From assembly GCA_035308525.1 (NCBI GenBank), contig DATGGM010000197.1, forward strand, positions 1 through 11,761: DNA of 11,761 bases. Reading direction: 5' to 3'. The position numbers and the translations under genes were made by a program. This stretch comes from Bog-159 sp035308525. Lineage in GTDB: Bacteria > Acidobacteriota > Terriglobia > Bryobacterales > Bryobacteraceae. Under the pieces are notes generated by a model. It made no database searches and was not told where the DNA came from. It worked only from the letters and a program-made list of their open reading frames with translations. Below, one piece after another: positions 1-6,227 of this stretch (its first letter is position 1; each line of letters begins with the position of its first letter).

Positions 1-1059
1 CATCTCGCCCGGCACCAGCGCGATATCCAGCACCGGCTGTTCGCCGGACATGCGAATCAGGCCCACCGGCGCGGCCGTGGCGCCTTCGGCGGTGGTCTTC
101 TTGCGGCCTTTATAAAGGTCCGCCTGCGCGGCCATCTCGAAGCCCCTGTTGGTCACCGGTATGTTGATGATGCGCTCGGCGAAGGTCACTCGATCAATGC
201 GCACGGGCTTGGCGGTGCGCGCGGCATCAGCCGACAGATCCGCGATCCGCTGGCCCAGAACCTCGGTCTTGCGGAAGCTGTTCTCAGCAGCGACGCTCCC
301 GGTGGCTGGATCTTTGATCTTGGCGCCCAGAGGCGATTGCATGCCGCCTACCGCGCCGTTCCACAATACGGCCATGCCGCCCAGCTTCGATTCCAGCCTC
401 TTATAAAAGAACCCGGGGTAGTCGGCGCTGATCTGGGTGTTGCGCGAGCCCAAGGTCTCCGGATGATTGGCCCAGTTCACTGCCGTGGCAATGCGCTTTC
501 CGCTTTTGCCCGTGAGCGACAGGATGATCAGATCGGGATCGTGAACCACCGGCGGACGGTTATCGTCGATGAATGAGTCGAGCTCCGCGCTGTGCACCAC
601 GGCCAGCGCCGCCATGGCCGGCTCCAGAGCGGCGATGGCGCCCTTGGCGGCTTCCGCGATGCGATCCACCACGAAACCGTTGTAGGACTCGTCGATGCCG
701 GATTGTCCCATGGCCGGGCCCCACAGCCCCATGGTGTCCGGGCCTTCGTGCACGTGCGTGGAGGCAACTACCACGTCGGCCTCCGGAACTTTCGCGCGCA
801 CGCGCTGCACGTCGTCGAGGAAAAAGCCGATCAGATCGACTTCGCACACCACCAGCGGTTTCCGCCCGGCGCTGAACGCCAGACAACGGGCGTACAGATC
901 GTCGTGTACCGAGACGGCCACGCGGTTGTGGCCGAAGCCGGCCATGTAGACCGGCGGCCGGTCCTGCAAGGGAGGACTGATGACGGTCTTAAAGGCGCCC
1001 GCGCGGAACTCGCCGTACAGCGAGCCCGCGCAGGCCAGAAGGAGAAGGAAACGCGTCAA
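1..1059 (-). CDS. Neutral/alkaline ceramidase-like exported protein, C-terminus cut by window edge
   Basis: Open for 353 codons from a TTG at 1059-1057 to the window edge with no stop. The first ~15 residues (TRFLLLLACAGSLYG) form a signal peptide, which together with the one-base gap after the upstream stop is why I choose this TTG start. The body matches the N-terminal domain of the neutral ceramidase superfamily: an ISPPLQDRPPVYMAGFG entry segment (27-43), an STHVHEGPD motif (100-108) equivalent to the ceramidase THTHSGP zinc site (H102, H104), and NWANHPETLGS...ISADYPG (195-216), where H199 sits where the next zinc ligand is expected. Family members hydrolyse N-acyl sphingosine or related amides outside the cytoplasm; many bacterial paralogues have no known substrate, so only the fold and a zinc amidase role are inferred. 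It follows the isomerase/epimerase gene in an apparent operon. The C-terminal zinc ligands and the immunoglobulin-like domain would lie beyond the window. Confidence 0.8.
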   Translation of the reverse strand, partial: MTRFLLLLACAGSLYGEFRAGAFKTVISPPLQDRPPVYMAGFGHNRVAVSVHDDLYARCLAFSAGRKPLVVCEVDLIGFFLDDVQRVRAKVPEADVVVASTHVHEGPDTMGLWGPAMGQSGIDESYNGFVVDRIAEAAKGAIAALEPAMAALAVVHSAELDSFIDDNRPPVVHDPDLIILSLTGKSGKRIATAVNWANHPETLGSRNTQISADYPGFFYKRLESKLGGMAVLWNGAVGGMQSPLGAKIKDPATGSVAAENSFRKTEVLGQRIADLSADAARTAKPVRIDRVTFAERIINIPVTNRGFEMAAQADLYKGRKKTTAEGATAAPVGLIRMSGEQPVLDIALVPGEM

Positions 1060-1060
1060 C

Positions 1061-2020
1061 CTACACCCACCACGCGGCGGCGGGCTGCTCTTTCATCACG
1101 ATGCCGTTCAGGAAATCCGCAGCCTTGCGCAGGCCCTCTTCGGGCGAAAGCAGGCTGTCCTCGTGCTCGATCGAAAGCACGTAATCATAGCCGAACATGC
1201 GCAGAGTGGAGGCGAACTCTTTCCACCAGCCCGCGTCATGCCCGTAGCCGCAGGTGCGGAAAATCCACGCGCGATTGCGCTCGTCGGTGTACAGCTTGGT
1301 ATCCAGCACGCCGGTGAGCGGCAGGTTGCGCTCGTAGATCTGGGTATCCTTGGCGTGCACGTGGAAGATGCAGTCGCCCAGCACGCGGATGGCGGCGATG
1401 GGGTCGATGCCCTGCCAGAACATGTGGCTGGGATCGTAATTGCAGCCCACCGAGGGGCCGGCGATGGAGCGCAGCTTCAGCATCGTCTCGGGACTGTAGG
1501 CCACGAAGCCCGGGTGCATCTCGATGGCGATTTTCACGCCATGGTCGGCGGCGAACTTGCCCTGCTTCGCCCAGTATGGCGCCACCTTGGCCTCCCACTG
1601 CCACTTCAGGATCTCCAGGTAATCCGGCGGCCACGGGCAGGTGACCCAGTTGGGCCACTTGGATTTCTCGCAGTCGCCCGGGCAGCCCGAGAAATCGATG
1701 GTCACCGGCACGCCCAGCTTCTCGGCCAGGCGGATGGTCTTGCGGCTGATCTCCTGATCGTGCTTCGCGCGCGCCTGATCGGGGTGCAGCGGGTTACCGT
1801 GACAGCTCAGCGCGCTGATGGTGACGCCGTTGTCCGCCAGTTTCTTCTTGAATTCGTTTAGCTCGGTTTTGCTGTCCAGCATGGACAGCTTGCAGTGCGG
1901 ATCACCCGGATAATTGCCCGTTCCGAGCTCCACCGTATTGACATTGATGCTCTTCAGCTTCTTCAGAACATCGTCCAGAGATAGTTGCGCCAGCAAGGCG
2001 GTGAATACGCCGACTCTCAC
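1061..2020 (-). CDS. Sugar phosphate isomerase/epimerase family protein (TIM barrel, AP endonuclease 2-like)
   Basis: A 319-residue protein of the xylose isomerase-like TIM-barrel superfamily (IolE/IolI and AP-endonuclease-2 type). It starts with a first barrel strand (MRVGVFTALL) and carries metal-ligand candidates in the expected order at strand ends: E167 (IAIEMHPG), D196/H199 (NYDPSHMFW), H220 and H222 (FHVHAKD) and E285 (SIEHED). No signal peptide is seen, so it is probably cytoplasmic. It should isomerise or epimerise a sugar, inositol derivative or sugar phosphate with a divalent metal; the substrate cannot be told from sequence. An insert rich in W, P and C at about 111-150 (SGCPGDCEKS onward) is typical of some environmental paralogues. 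The start is GTG at 2020-2018, preceded by a strong AAAGGAG site. The ceramidase-like gene begins one base after its stop, so the two are probably co-transcribed, perhaps for breakdown of a sugar-containing or amide-linked compound (inference). Confidence 0.85.
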   Translation of the reverse strand: MRVGVFTALLAQLSLDDVLKKLKSINVNTVELGTGNYPGDPHCKLSMLDSKTELNEFKKKLADNGVTISALSCHGNPLHPDQARAKHDQEISRKTIRLAEKLGVPVTIDFSGCPGDCEKSKWPNWVTCPWPPDYLEILKWQWEAKVAPYWAKQGKFAADHGVKIAIEMHPGFVAYSPETMLKLRSIAGPSVGCNYDPSHMFWQGIDPIAAIRVLGDCIFHVHAKDTQIYERNLPLTGVLDTKLYTDERNRAWIFRTCGYGHDAGWWKEFASTLRMFGYDYVLSIEHEDSLLSPEEGLRKAADFLNGIVMKEQPAAAWWV

Positions 2021-2029
2021 TTAGAGTTT

Positions 2030-2036
2030 CTCCTTT
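2030..2036 (-). promoter_or_regulatory. Ribosome binding site for the isomerase/epimerase gene
   Basis: AAAGGAG on the minus strand, nine bases before the GTG at 2020. It fixes the non-ATG start of this gene. It is one of only a few strong Shine-Dalgarno sites in the window. Confidence 0.75.
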
Positions 2037-2063
2037 CGGCAGATGGTTTGGATGCCACCGTAC

Positions 2064-2072
2064 AGAATAGCA
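2064..2072 (-). promoter_or_regulatory. Candidate extended -10 promoter for the isomerase/ceramidase-like pair
   Basis: The minus strand reads TGC-TATTCT, an extended -10 with four of six matches to TATAAT and the TG dinucleotide in place. A start about seven bases downstream would leave a leader of roughly 37 bases containing the AAAGGAG site. No good -35 hexamer is seen, as is common for extended -10 promoters. Seen by eye only. Confidence 0.35.
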
Positions 2073-2116
2073 GGGTGCGGCGGCGCAGTCGCACAGAATG
2101 CTAGATTGAGAGAAGT

Positions 2117-2668
2117 ATGCGAGCGTGCAGTGTGGCATGGCTATTGACGGCCGTATTGGCGATGTGCGCAACCGCACAGGATAAGGGCATCGAGCCGGAT
2201 TGGGACATCCGTCCGGTGTTGAAGGAGATCGCCGGGCACGCGCAGCGCATGATCCCTACTCTCGAACAGATCGACGCACAGGGAATGGCCAAGAACGGCG
2301 CGCCCGACACCTACCTGACCCAGCTCAACGAAAGCAAAGTGCAGGCCAAGGCGCTGGCTACGGAGGCTCTGGCGCTGGCCAATTCGCCCGAAAAGCTTTC
2401 GGCCGACCTGGCCACTTTCTTTCGCATGCAGTCGCTCGAGAAAACCCTGTTTTCCATCGAAGAGGGAATTCGCAAATACTGGAACCCGGCGATTGCGGAT
2501 CTGCTAAACAGCCAGATGGCCGCGAACGGCCCGAACCGCGATCGCTTTCAGCGCTATATCCTGGACCTGGCCGCCACGCATGAACAGGAGTGCGCCGTCA
2601 TGGATCGGGAGGCGCAGCGTTGCCGCGGCATGCTGGCCAAGCAGCCCCCCAAAACGGAGAAAAAGTAG
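2117..2668 (+). CDS. Exported helical protein of unknown function
   Basis: A 183-residue protein whose first 20 residues are a clear signal peptide (hydrophobic core VAWLLTAVLAMCATA, likely cleaved at ATA/QD), so it should be periplasmic or secreted. The mature part is almost wholly predicted helix, rich in Ala, Gln, Leu and Glu, with alternating hydrophobic spacing (for example 70-125) suggesting a helical bundle. The tail is basic (KQPPKTEKK). C159 and C169 are the only mature cysteines and could form a disulfide. I recognise no catalytic motif or family; it resembles hypothetical secreted proteins of acidobacteria in style only. A GAGAGA stretch lies just before the ATG, giving a modest ribosome site. 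It opens a three-gene plus-strand unit: the Cys-rich gene starts one base after its stop and the GH28 gene two bases after that. Confidence 0.7.
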   Translation: MRACSVAWLLTAVLAMCATAQDKGIEPDWDIRPVLKEIAGHAQRMIPTLEQIDAQGMAKNGAPDTYLTQLNESKVQAKALATEALALANSPEKLSADLATFFRMQSLEKTLFSIEEGIRKYWNPAIADLLNSQMAANGPNRDRFQRYILDLAATHEQECAVMDREAQRCRGMLAKQPPKTEKK

Positions 2669-2669
2669 A

Positions 2670-2972
2670 ATGCCGTTCACCTGCACCATCTGCGGTGAGG
2701 AGGCCACGCGCATCTGCGTGTGGTGCACGAAGGACACATGTGCCAACCACCTGTGCGATAAATGCGGGCGGTGCAGCGACTGCTGCGAGTGTGAAGTGCC
2801 TCTGGATGAGGCCGCGCACGAAGCGGTTATGGTCCACGAAGCCGCGACGGTAGCTGAAGCCGGGCCGGCGGCTGAAGACGAGCCGCTGCCAGCGGTCCAG
2901 GAACCCCCGCCCGTTCAAGAACCCCCGCCAATCCAGGAACCCGCGCCGCCGGAGCCCGATCTGCTCCCCTGA
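2670..2972 (+). CDS. Small Cys-rich putative zinc-binding protein with Pro-rich repeat tail
   Basis: A 100-residue protein. The first 41 residues hold ten cysteines and a histidine in closely spaced pairs: C5/C8, C16/C19, C24, H27, C29/C32, C35/C38, C39 and C41. This reads as a two-site zinc module of B-box or zinc-ribbon style (FTCTICGEEATRICVWC). The rest is acidic (Glu/Ala/Asp) and ends in three six-residue repeats of the type VQEPPP, a probable flexible linker. No signal peptide or membrane segment. Enzymatic function is unlikely; binding to protein or nucleic acid is a guess. An in-frame ATG lies 90 bases upstream, but I chose 2670 because it has a GGAG site (2656-2659) ten bases ahead, follows the previous stop by one base, and begins exactly at the conserved-looking Cys module. 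The gene is translationally linked to both neighbours. Confidence 0.7.
   Translation: MPFTCTICGEEATRICVWCTKDTCANHLCDKCGRCSDCCECEVPLDEAAHEAVMVHEAATVAEAGPAAEDEPLPAVQEPPPVQEPPPIQEPAPPEPDLLP
2895..2948 (+). repeat. Three imperfect 18-base tandem repeats encoding (V/I)QEPPP
   Basis: Units at 2895-2912, 2913-2930 and 2931-2948 encode VQEPPP, VQEPPP and IQEPAP. Most differences between units are synonymous third-position changes, so the protein pattern looks maintained rather than freshly duplicated. Repeat number could vary between strains by slippage. Confidence 0.8.
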
Positions 2973-2974
2973 CC

Positions 2975-4549
2975 ATGCGCGCGCTCACTTGCCTTCTGCT
3001 GGTTGGGCTGAGTCACCTGGCCGGAGCCACCTGCAACGTCAAAGATTATGGCGCCAGCGGCCGCAAGTCCGACGACGCCCGTCCCGCCATCCAGAAAGCC
3101 ATCGACGAATGCAGCGCCGCTGGGGGTGGCACGGTCTATCTGCCCGCTGGCCAGTACACCTCGGGCACGCTGCACCTGCGCAGCCACGTCCGCCTGCTGA
3201 TCGATTCGGGCGCCACGCTGTTCGCCTCGCTCGACAGCCGGGCCTTCGACAAACCCGCGCTGCTTTACGGCGAAGACGCCGACAATATTACCATCGACGG
3301 ACGCGGCACACTCGACGGCCAGGCCGAATACATCTGGCAGGACAACGGCGATTTCGACGATGCCTACATCCGCGAGAACATGCTGCTCGCCAAAGCGCTC
3401 GGCAAACCATTGATGCGCTCGTTTCCGAAGGGCTTTCCGAAGGAGCAGATGTACCCGCACCTGGTCCTGCTGCTGCGCTGCAAGGATGTGCGCATCGCGG
3501 GAGTTTCGTTTATCCGCTCGCGAAGCTGGACCATCAACCCGTATGCCTGCGAGCGCCTGACGATCGACGGCGTCTACATCCAATCCAGCCTCAAGGACGC
3601 GGTCTGGGCCGACGGCATCGACCCCGACGGATGCAAAGACGTGCGCATCTCCAATAGCACCATCGAGACGGGGGATGACGCCATCGTGTTCTATTCGTCG
3701 AATATCTGGGGGCCGCCGCTGCCCTGTGAGAACATCACGGTGACCAACTGCCGGCTGTCGTCCGCATCCAGCGCCATCAAGTTTTGCGATGGCAATATGA
3801 ATGCAATCCGCCACGTGACCATCGACAACACCGTGATCACCGACTCGAACCGCGGCATCGCGTTCATGGTGTTCGACGGCGGAACCGTGAGCGACGTGGT
3901 GCTCTCGAACCTGACCATCCAGTGCCGCCGCCACGATTGGTTCTGGTGGGGCGATGGCGACCCCATCCATTTCAACGTGAAGCGCCGCAGCGAGGTGGAT
4001 GGCACTCCGCGCACGAATGAGCCGCCGGCGGGATCCATTCGCAACGTCATGATCCGCAACGTGGTGGCGCGCGGCATGGGATCGTCGCTGATCAACGGGC
4101 ATCCCGACAGCTGGCTCGACGGCGTGAGCCTGGAGAACATCAGGCTGTTCGTTTCGAACGATCCGGAATCGCCGTTGCAGAAGACCGTGAATGCCATGCA
4201 GATCCGCTGGGCGCGCAATCTGCGGCTCAAGGATGTGGAAGTGATCTGGGATAAGCCGGCGGCCGCCAAATGGAAGACCGCCCTGCGCCTGGAAGATGCG
4301 CAGGATGTGGAATTGGAGGGTTTCCGGGGCCGGCCGGCAGCGGCGGATGCGCCGGCCGCGGCGTTCGTCAACGTGGACGGCGCTACCTTGCGGAACTCGA
4401 GTGCGGCAACGGGCACCGATGTATATCTGAGCGTCGCGGGCGCCAAAAGCCGCGCCATTCGTTTGCTGAACAACGATCTGGGCGGGGCGCGGACACCTTT
4501 TCGCCTGGAAGACGGCGTGCCGGAAGGCGCGGTCCGCGTTATCCCGTAA
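2975..4549 (+). CDS. Exported glycoside hydrolase family 28 (polygalacturonase-like) protein
   Basis: A 524-residue secreted right-handed beta-helix enzyme. Residues 1-19 are a signal peptide. Residues 20-82 (NVKDYGASG...AIDEC...GGGTVYLPAGQYTSGTLHL) are the typical start of the GH28/pectate-lyase-3 helix, followed by regular helix turns (ITIDGRGTLDG, VRISNSTIE, ITVTNCRLSS, VTIDNTVI). The catalytic acids fit GH28: D213 in ADGID (NTD-like motif) and D234/D235 in TGDDAI, 21 residues on, the usual distance. The GHG histidine motif is absent (SSASSAIKF instead) and the usual RIK motif reads RGIAF, so this is a divergent subfamily and the substrate (homogalacturonan, rhamnogalacturonan or another uronic-acid polymer) is open. 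Length is normal for bacterial GH28. It begins two bases after the Cys-rich gene, with no clear ribosome site of its own, so coupling is likely. Its last 11 bases overlap the convergent P-loop gene. Confidence 0.88.
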   Translation: MRALTCLLLVGLSHLAGATCNVKDYGASGRKSDDARPAIQKAIDECSAAGGGTVYLPAGQYTSGTLHLRSHVRLLIDSGATLFASLDSRAFDKPALLYGEDADNITIDGRGTLDGQAEYIWQDNGDFDDAYIRENMLLAKALGKPLMRSFPKGFPKEQMYPHLVLLLRCKDVRIAGVSFIRSRSWTINPYACERLTIDGVYIQSSLKDAVWADGIDPDGCKDVRISNSTIETGDDAIVFYSSNIWGPPLPCENITVTNCRLSSASSAIKFCDGNMNAIRHVTIDNTVITDSNRGIAFMVFDGGTVSDVVLSNLTIQCRRHDWFWWGDGDPIHFNVKRRSEVDGTPRTNEPPAGSIRNVMIRNVVARGMGSSLINGHPDSWLDGVSLENIRLFVSNDPESPLQKTVNAMQIRWARNLRLKDVEVIWDKPAAAKWKTALRLEDAQDVELEGFRGRPAAADAPAAAFVNVDGATLRNSSAATGTDVYLSVAGAKSRAIRLLNNDLGGARTPFRLEDGVPEGAVRVIP

Positions 4550-5144
4550 CCAGCCGCTGGCGAAGGAATGCAGCCAGCTCCGGCGTCACGTACTGCGGCG
4601 GGCGCGCTTCGAAGCGCGGCAACTTCTCCCACAGGTGGCGTGCAACCCCATTCCAGACAGGCTCGCGGCGGCCGCCATCGATCACCACGCAGGCGTCCGC
4701 CCGATCCAGGAAACGCGCGCTGGATACTTTGAAATCGGGCTGCGCGTAGTCCAACACCACCAGGTACAGAGCGGGCTTCAAAAACTCGACGATACTGTTG
4801 GATTCGACGATGAGGTTCGGGCTGGCGGCATAGATATCGCGAATTGCCGGTAGGGCATTTTCGAGCCGGCCCATGGCAGTGCGCACCCAGAAAGACCGGC
4901 GCGCGCCTGCCGCCAAAAAACGGCCTGTGTCGCTACGTCCGGGTTGGGGCTCTTGCGCGATCGCAAACGAACACGCCGGCTCCAGTTGACATTCACAGCC
5001 CGCGCCGGAGGAAGCGCAGATACCATGGCCGAACTGCGTGATCTTCATGGCGGTCCAGTTAAAGTCCGTCGACGCGCGGATGAGGCCGGCTACCACCGAA
5101 GTCTTCCCGACGTTGCGCGAATGGCCACCGACGACAACCAGCAT
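4539..5144 (-). CDS. P-loop NTPase with Cys cluster, MobB/BioD-like, co-translated with lpxD
   Basis: A 201-residue cytoplasmic protein. Residues 3-16 (VVVGGHSRNVGKTS) form a P-loop with five residues between the glycines, as in the BioD/CobQ/MobB group of SIMIBI NTPases; K14 and T15 would bind phosphate and Mg. A segment NLIVESNSI (110-118) resembles the acidic strand of MobB, and VVLDYAQPDFK (129-139) and CVVIDGG (152-158) look like later core strands. Between the P-loop and this strand lies GICASSGAGCECQLEPAC with C43, C50, C52 and C58, a CX6CXCX5C pattern that could bind zinc or iron-sulfur. I do not know its substrate; a molybdenum-cofactor role would be a guess. The start has an AGGAG site six bases ahead that contains the lpxD stop codon, so expression follows lpxD. 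It may instead be an uncharacterised family kept beside lipid A genes. Confidence 0.7.
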   Translation of the reverse strand: MLVVVGGHSRNVGKTSVVAGLIRASTDFNWTAMKITQFGHGICASSGAGCECQLEPACSFAIAQEPQPGRSDTGRFLAAGARRSFWVRTAMGRLENALPAIRDIYAASPNLIVESNSIVEFLKPALYLVVLDYAQPDFKVSSARFLDRADACVVIDGGRREPVWNGVARHLWEKLPRFEARPPQYVTPELAAFLRQRLVTG

Positions 5145-5150
5145 CCGGAT

Positions 5151-5156
5151 CTCCTA
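5151..5156 (-). promoter_or_regulatory. lpxD stop codon merged with the downstream ribosome binding site
   Basis: The minus strand reads TAGGAG: TAG (5156-5154) ends lpxD and AGGAG (5155-5151) is the Shine-Dalgarno of the P-loop NTPase gene, six bases before its ATG. Ribosomes ending lpxD are placed exactly where the next start is, which implies translational coupling. Confidence 0.75.
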
Positions 5157-6197
5157 ATGGTCCCGGTTCGATGCGCTGGCCTCCAAATGGGCCAGGCGGC
5201 GCTTCAATTCGGCCAATTCACGGCGCGTCTGCGGCAGCCGCGCCAGGTTGGCTAGTTGCTCCAGATGTTCCTTCAAGGGACGCGCGGGCGTGCCCCAGAC
5301 GGTCTGCCCGGCGCGCACGATCTTGGAGGTCAGGATGCCGCAACCGGAGCCCAGCACGGCGCGCGATTCGATGCGCGCCTTATCGCCGATCCCTACCTGG
5401 CCGCCGATCACCGCATAATCCTCCACCACTACACCGCCCGAAAAACCGGTCTGTGCCGCCACCACCACGTGACGGCCGATGCGGCAATTATGGCCTACGT
5501 GCACCATATTGTCCAGCTTGGTGCCCTCGCCGATCCGCGTTACGCCCAGGGCGGCGCGGTCCACGCAGGAATTGGCGCCGATCTCCACGAAGTCGCCGAT
5601 CTCCACGCGGCCCACCTGGGGGAACTTGTGATAGCGGTCGTTCTCAAAGACGTAACCGAACCCATCCGCCCCGATCACACAGCCGGAATGCAGAATCACA
5701 CCGCGGCCAATGTCCACGTTGTCGTAAATGGTGACGTTGGCGTGGAGCACACAGCCTTCTCCCAGCACCACGCGCTTGCCGATGGTGCAGCCGGGGCCGA
5801 TGCTGCTGGCCAGGCCGATGCGCGAACTGTCGCCGATGGAGGTATGCGCGCCTACGGCCGTTAAGGTGCCGATCTGCACGTCCTTACCGATCACGGCGGT
5901 GGGGTGAATGCCCGGCTTAATCTCCACCGTCGGATAGAAGCGATGCATGGCCCGCGCGAATGCCGTGCGGGGCTCCGGTACGCGAATCACCGTGCGGCGG
6001 CTGGGGCCGGGATAATCCAGGGGCACGATCAGGCAGCCGGCGGCCGAAGAATCGATCTGTTGCATGGCCTTGCGGCCGCTGATGAACGATAGCTCGCTGC
6101 CGCCCGCCGTCTCCACGGGCGCCACGCCTGTCAACTCCTTTTCGCCGTCGCCTTCGAAGGTGGCGCCTAACCACTCAGCCAGTTCACGTACGCGCAT
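5154..6197 (-). CDS. lpxD: UDP-3-O-(3-hydroxyacyl)glucosamine N-acyltransferase
   Basis: LpxD transfers a 3-hydroxyacyl chain from acyl carrier protein to the 2-amino group of UDP-3-O-acylglucosamine, the third step of lipid A synthesis, in the cytoplasm. The 347 residues show the full family layout: an N-terminal uridine-binding domain (about 1-95, with ELSFISGRK at 35-43), a left-handed parallel beta-helix of hexapeptide repeats (about 96-300: HPTAVIGKDVQIG, SSIGPGCTIG and so on), and a C-terminal helix (310-343). The IGADGFGYVF loop (175-184) is a family hallmark, and H236 in MVHVGHNCRIG corresponds to the catalytic histidine of E. coli LpxD (H239). Start ATG 6197 gives the expected N-terminus but has no clear Shine-Dalgarno. 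It heads a minus-strand pair with the P-loop NTPase and is divergent from lpxA, unlike the E. coli lpxD-fabZ-lpxA order. Confidence 0.96.
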   Translation of the reverse strand: MRVRELAEWLGATFEGDGEKELTGVAPVETAGGSELSFISGRKAMQQIDSSAAGCLIVPLDYPGPSRRTVIRVPEPRTAFARAMHRFYPTVEIKPGIHPTAVIGKDVQIGTLTAVGAHTSIGDSSRIGLASSIGPGCTIGKRVVLGEGCVLHANVTIYDNVDIGRGVILHSGCVIGADGFGYVFENDRYHKFPQVGRVEIGDFVEIGANSCVDRAALGVTRIGEGTKLDNMVHVGHNCRIGRHVVVAAQTGFSGGVVVEDYAVIGGQVGIGDKARIESRAVLGSGCGILTSKIVRAGQTVWGTPARPLKEHLEQLANLARLPQTRRELAELKRRLAHLEASASNRDH

Positions 6198-6227
6198 GTC
6201 TTATGATACAAGCTGACTTAACCGGCT
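6198..6227. promoter_or_regulatory. 30-base divergent lpxD/lpxA spacer with overlapping -10 candidates
   Basis: On the plus strand TATGAT (6202-6207) is a five-of-six -10 match, about 20 bases before the lpxA ATG. On the minus strand TATCAT (6208-6203), a four-of-six match, lies five bases before the lpxD ATG. The two boxes are nearly the same base pairs read in opposite directions. No good -35 was found for either. -35 elements would have to lie inside the coding sequence of the opposite gene. Confidence 0.35.

Noticed and set aside
592..1317. 241-codon plus-strand frame over the ceramidase-like gene
   Set aside because: The minus-strand frame is open for 353 codons with ceramidase motifs; the plus frame is Arg/His/Pro-rich and crosses the junction of two real genes.
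980..1861. 293-codon plus-strand frame antisense to the isomerase
   Set aside because: The minus-strand isomerase shows metal ligands in order and a strong ribosome site; the plus frame shows no family features.
2915..4102. 395-codon open frame on the minus strand, antisense to GH28
   Set aside because: Composition is His/Asp/Val/Arg-rich with no fold motif. The sense frame has a signal peptide and GH28 motifs, so this is a GC-bias shadow.
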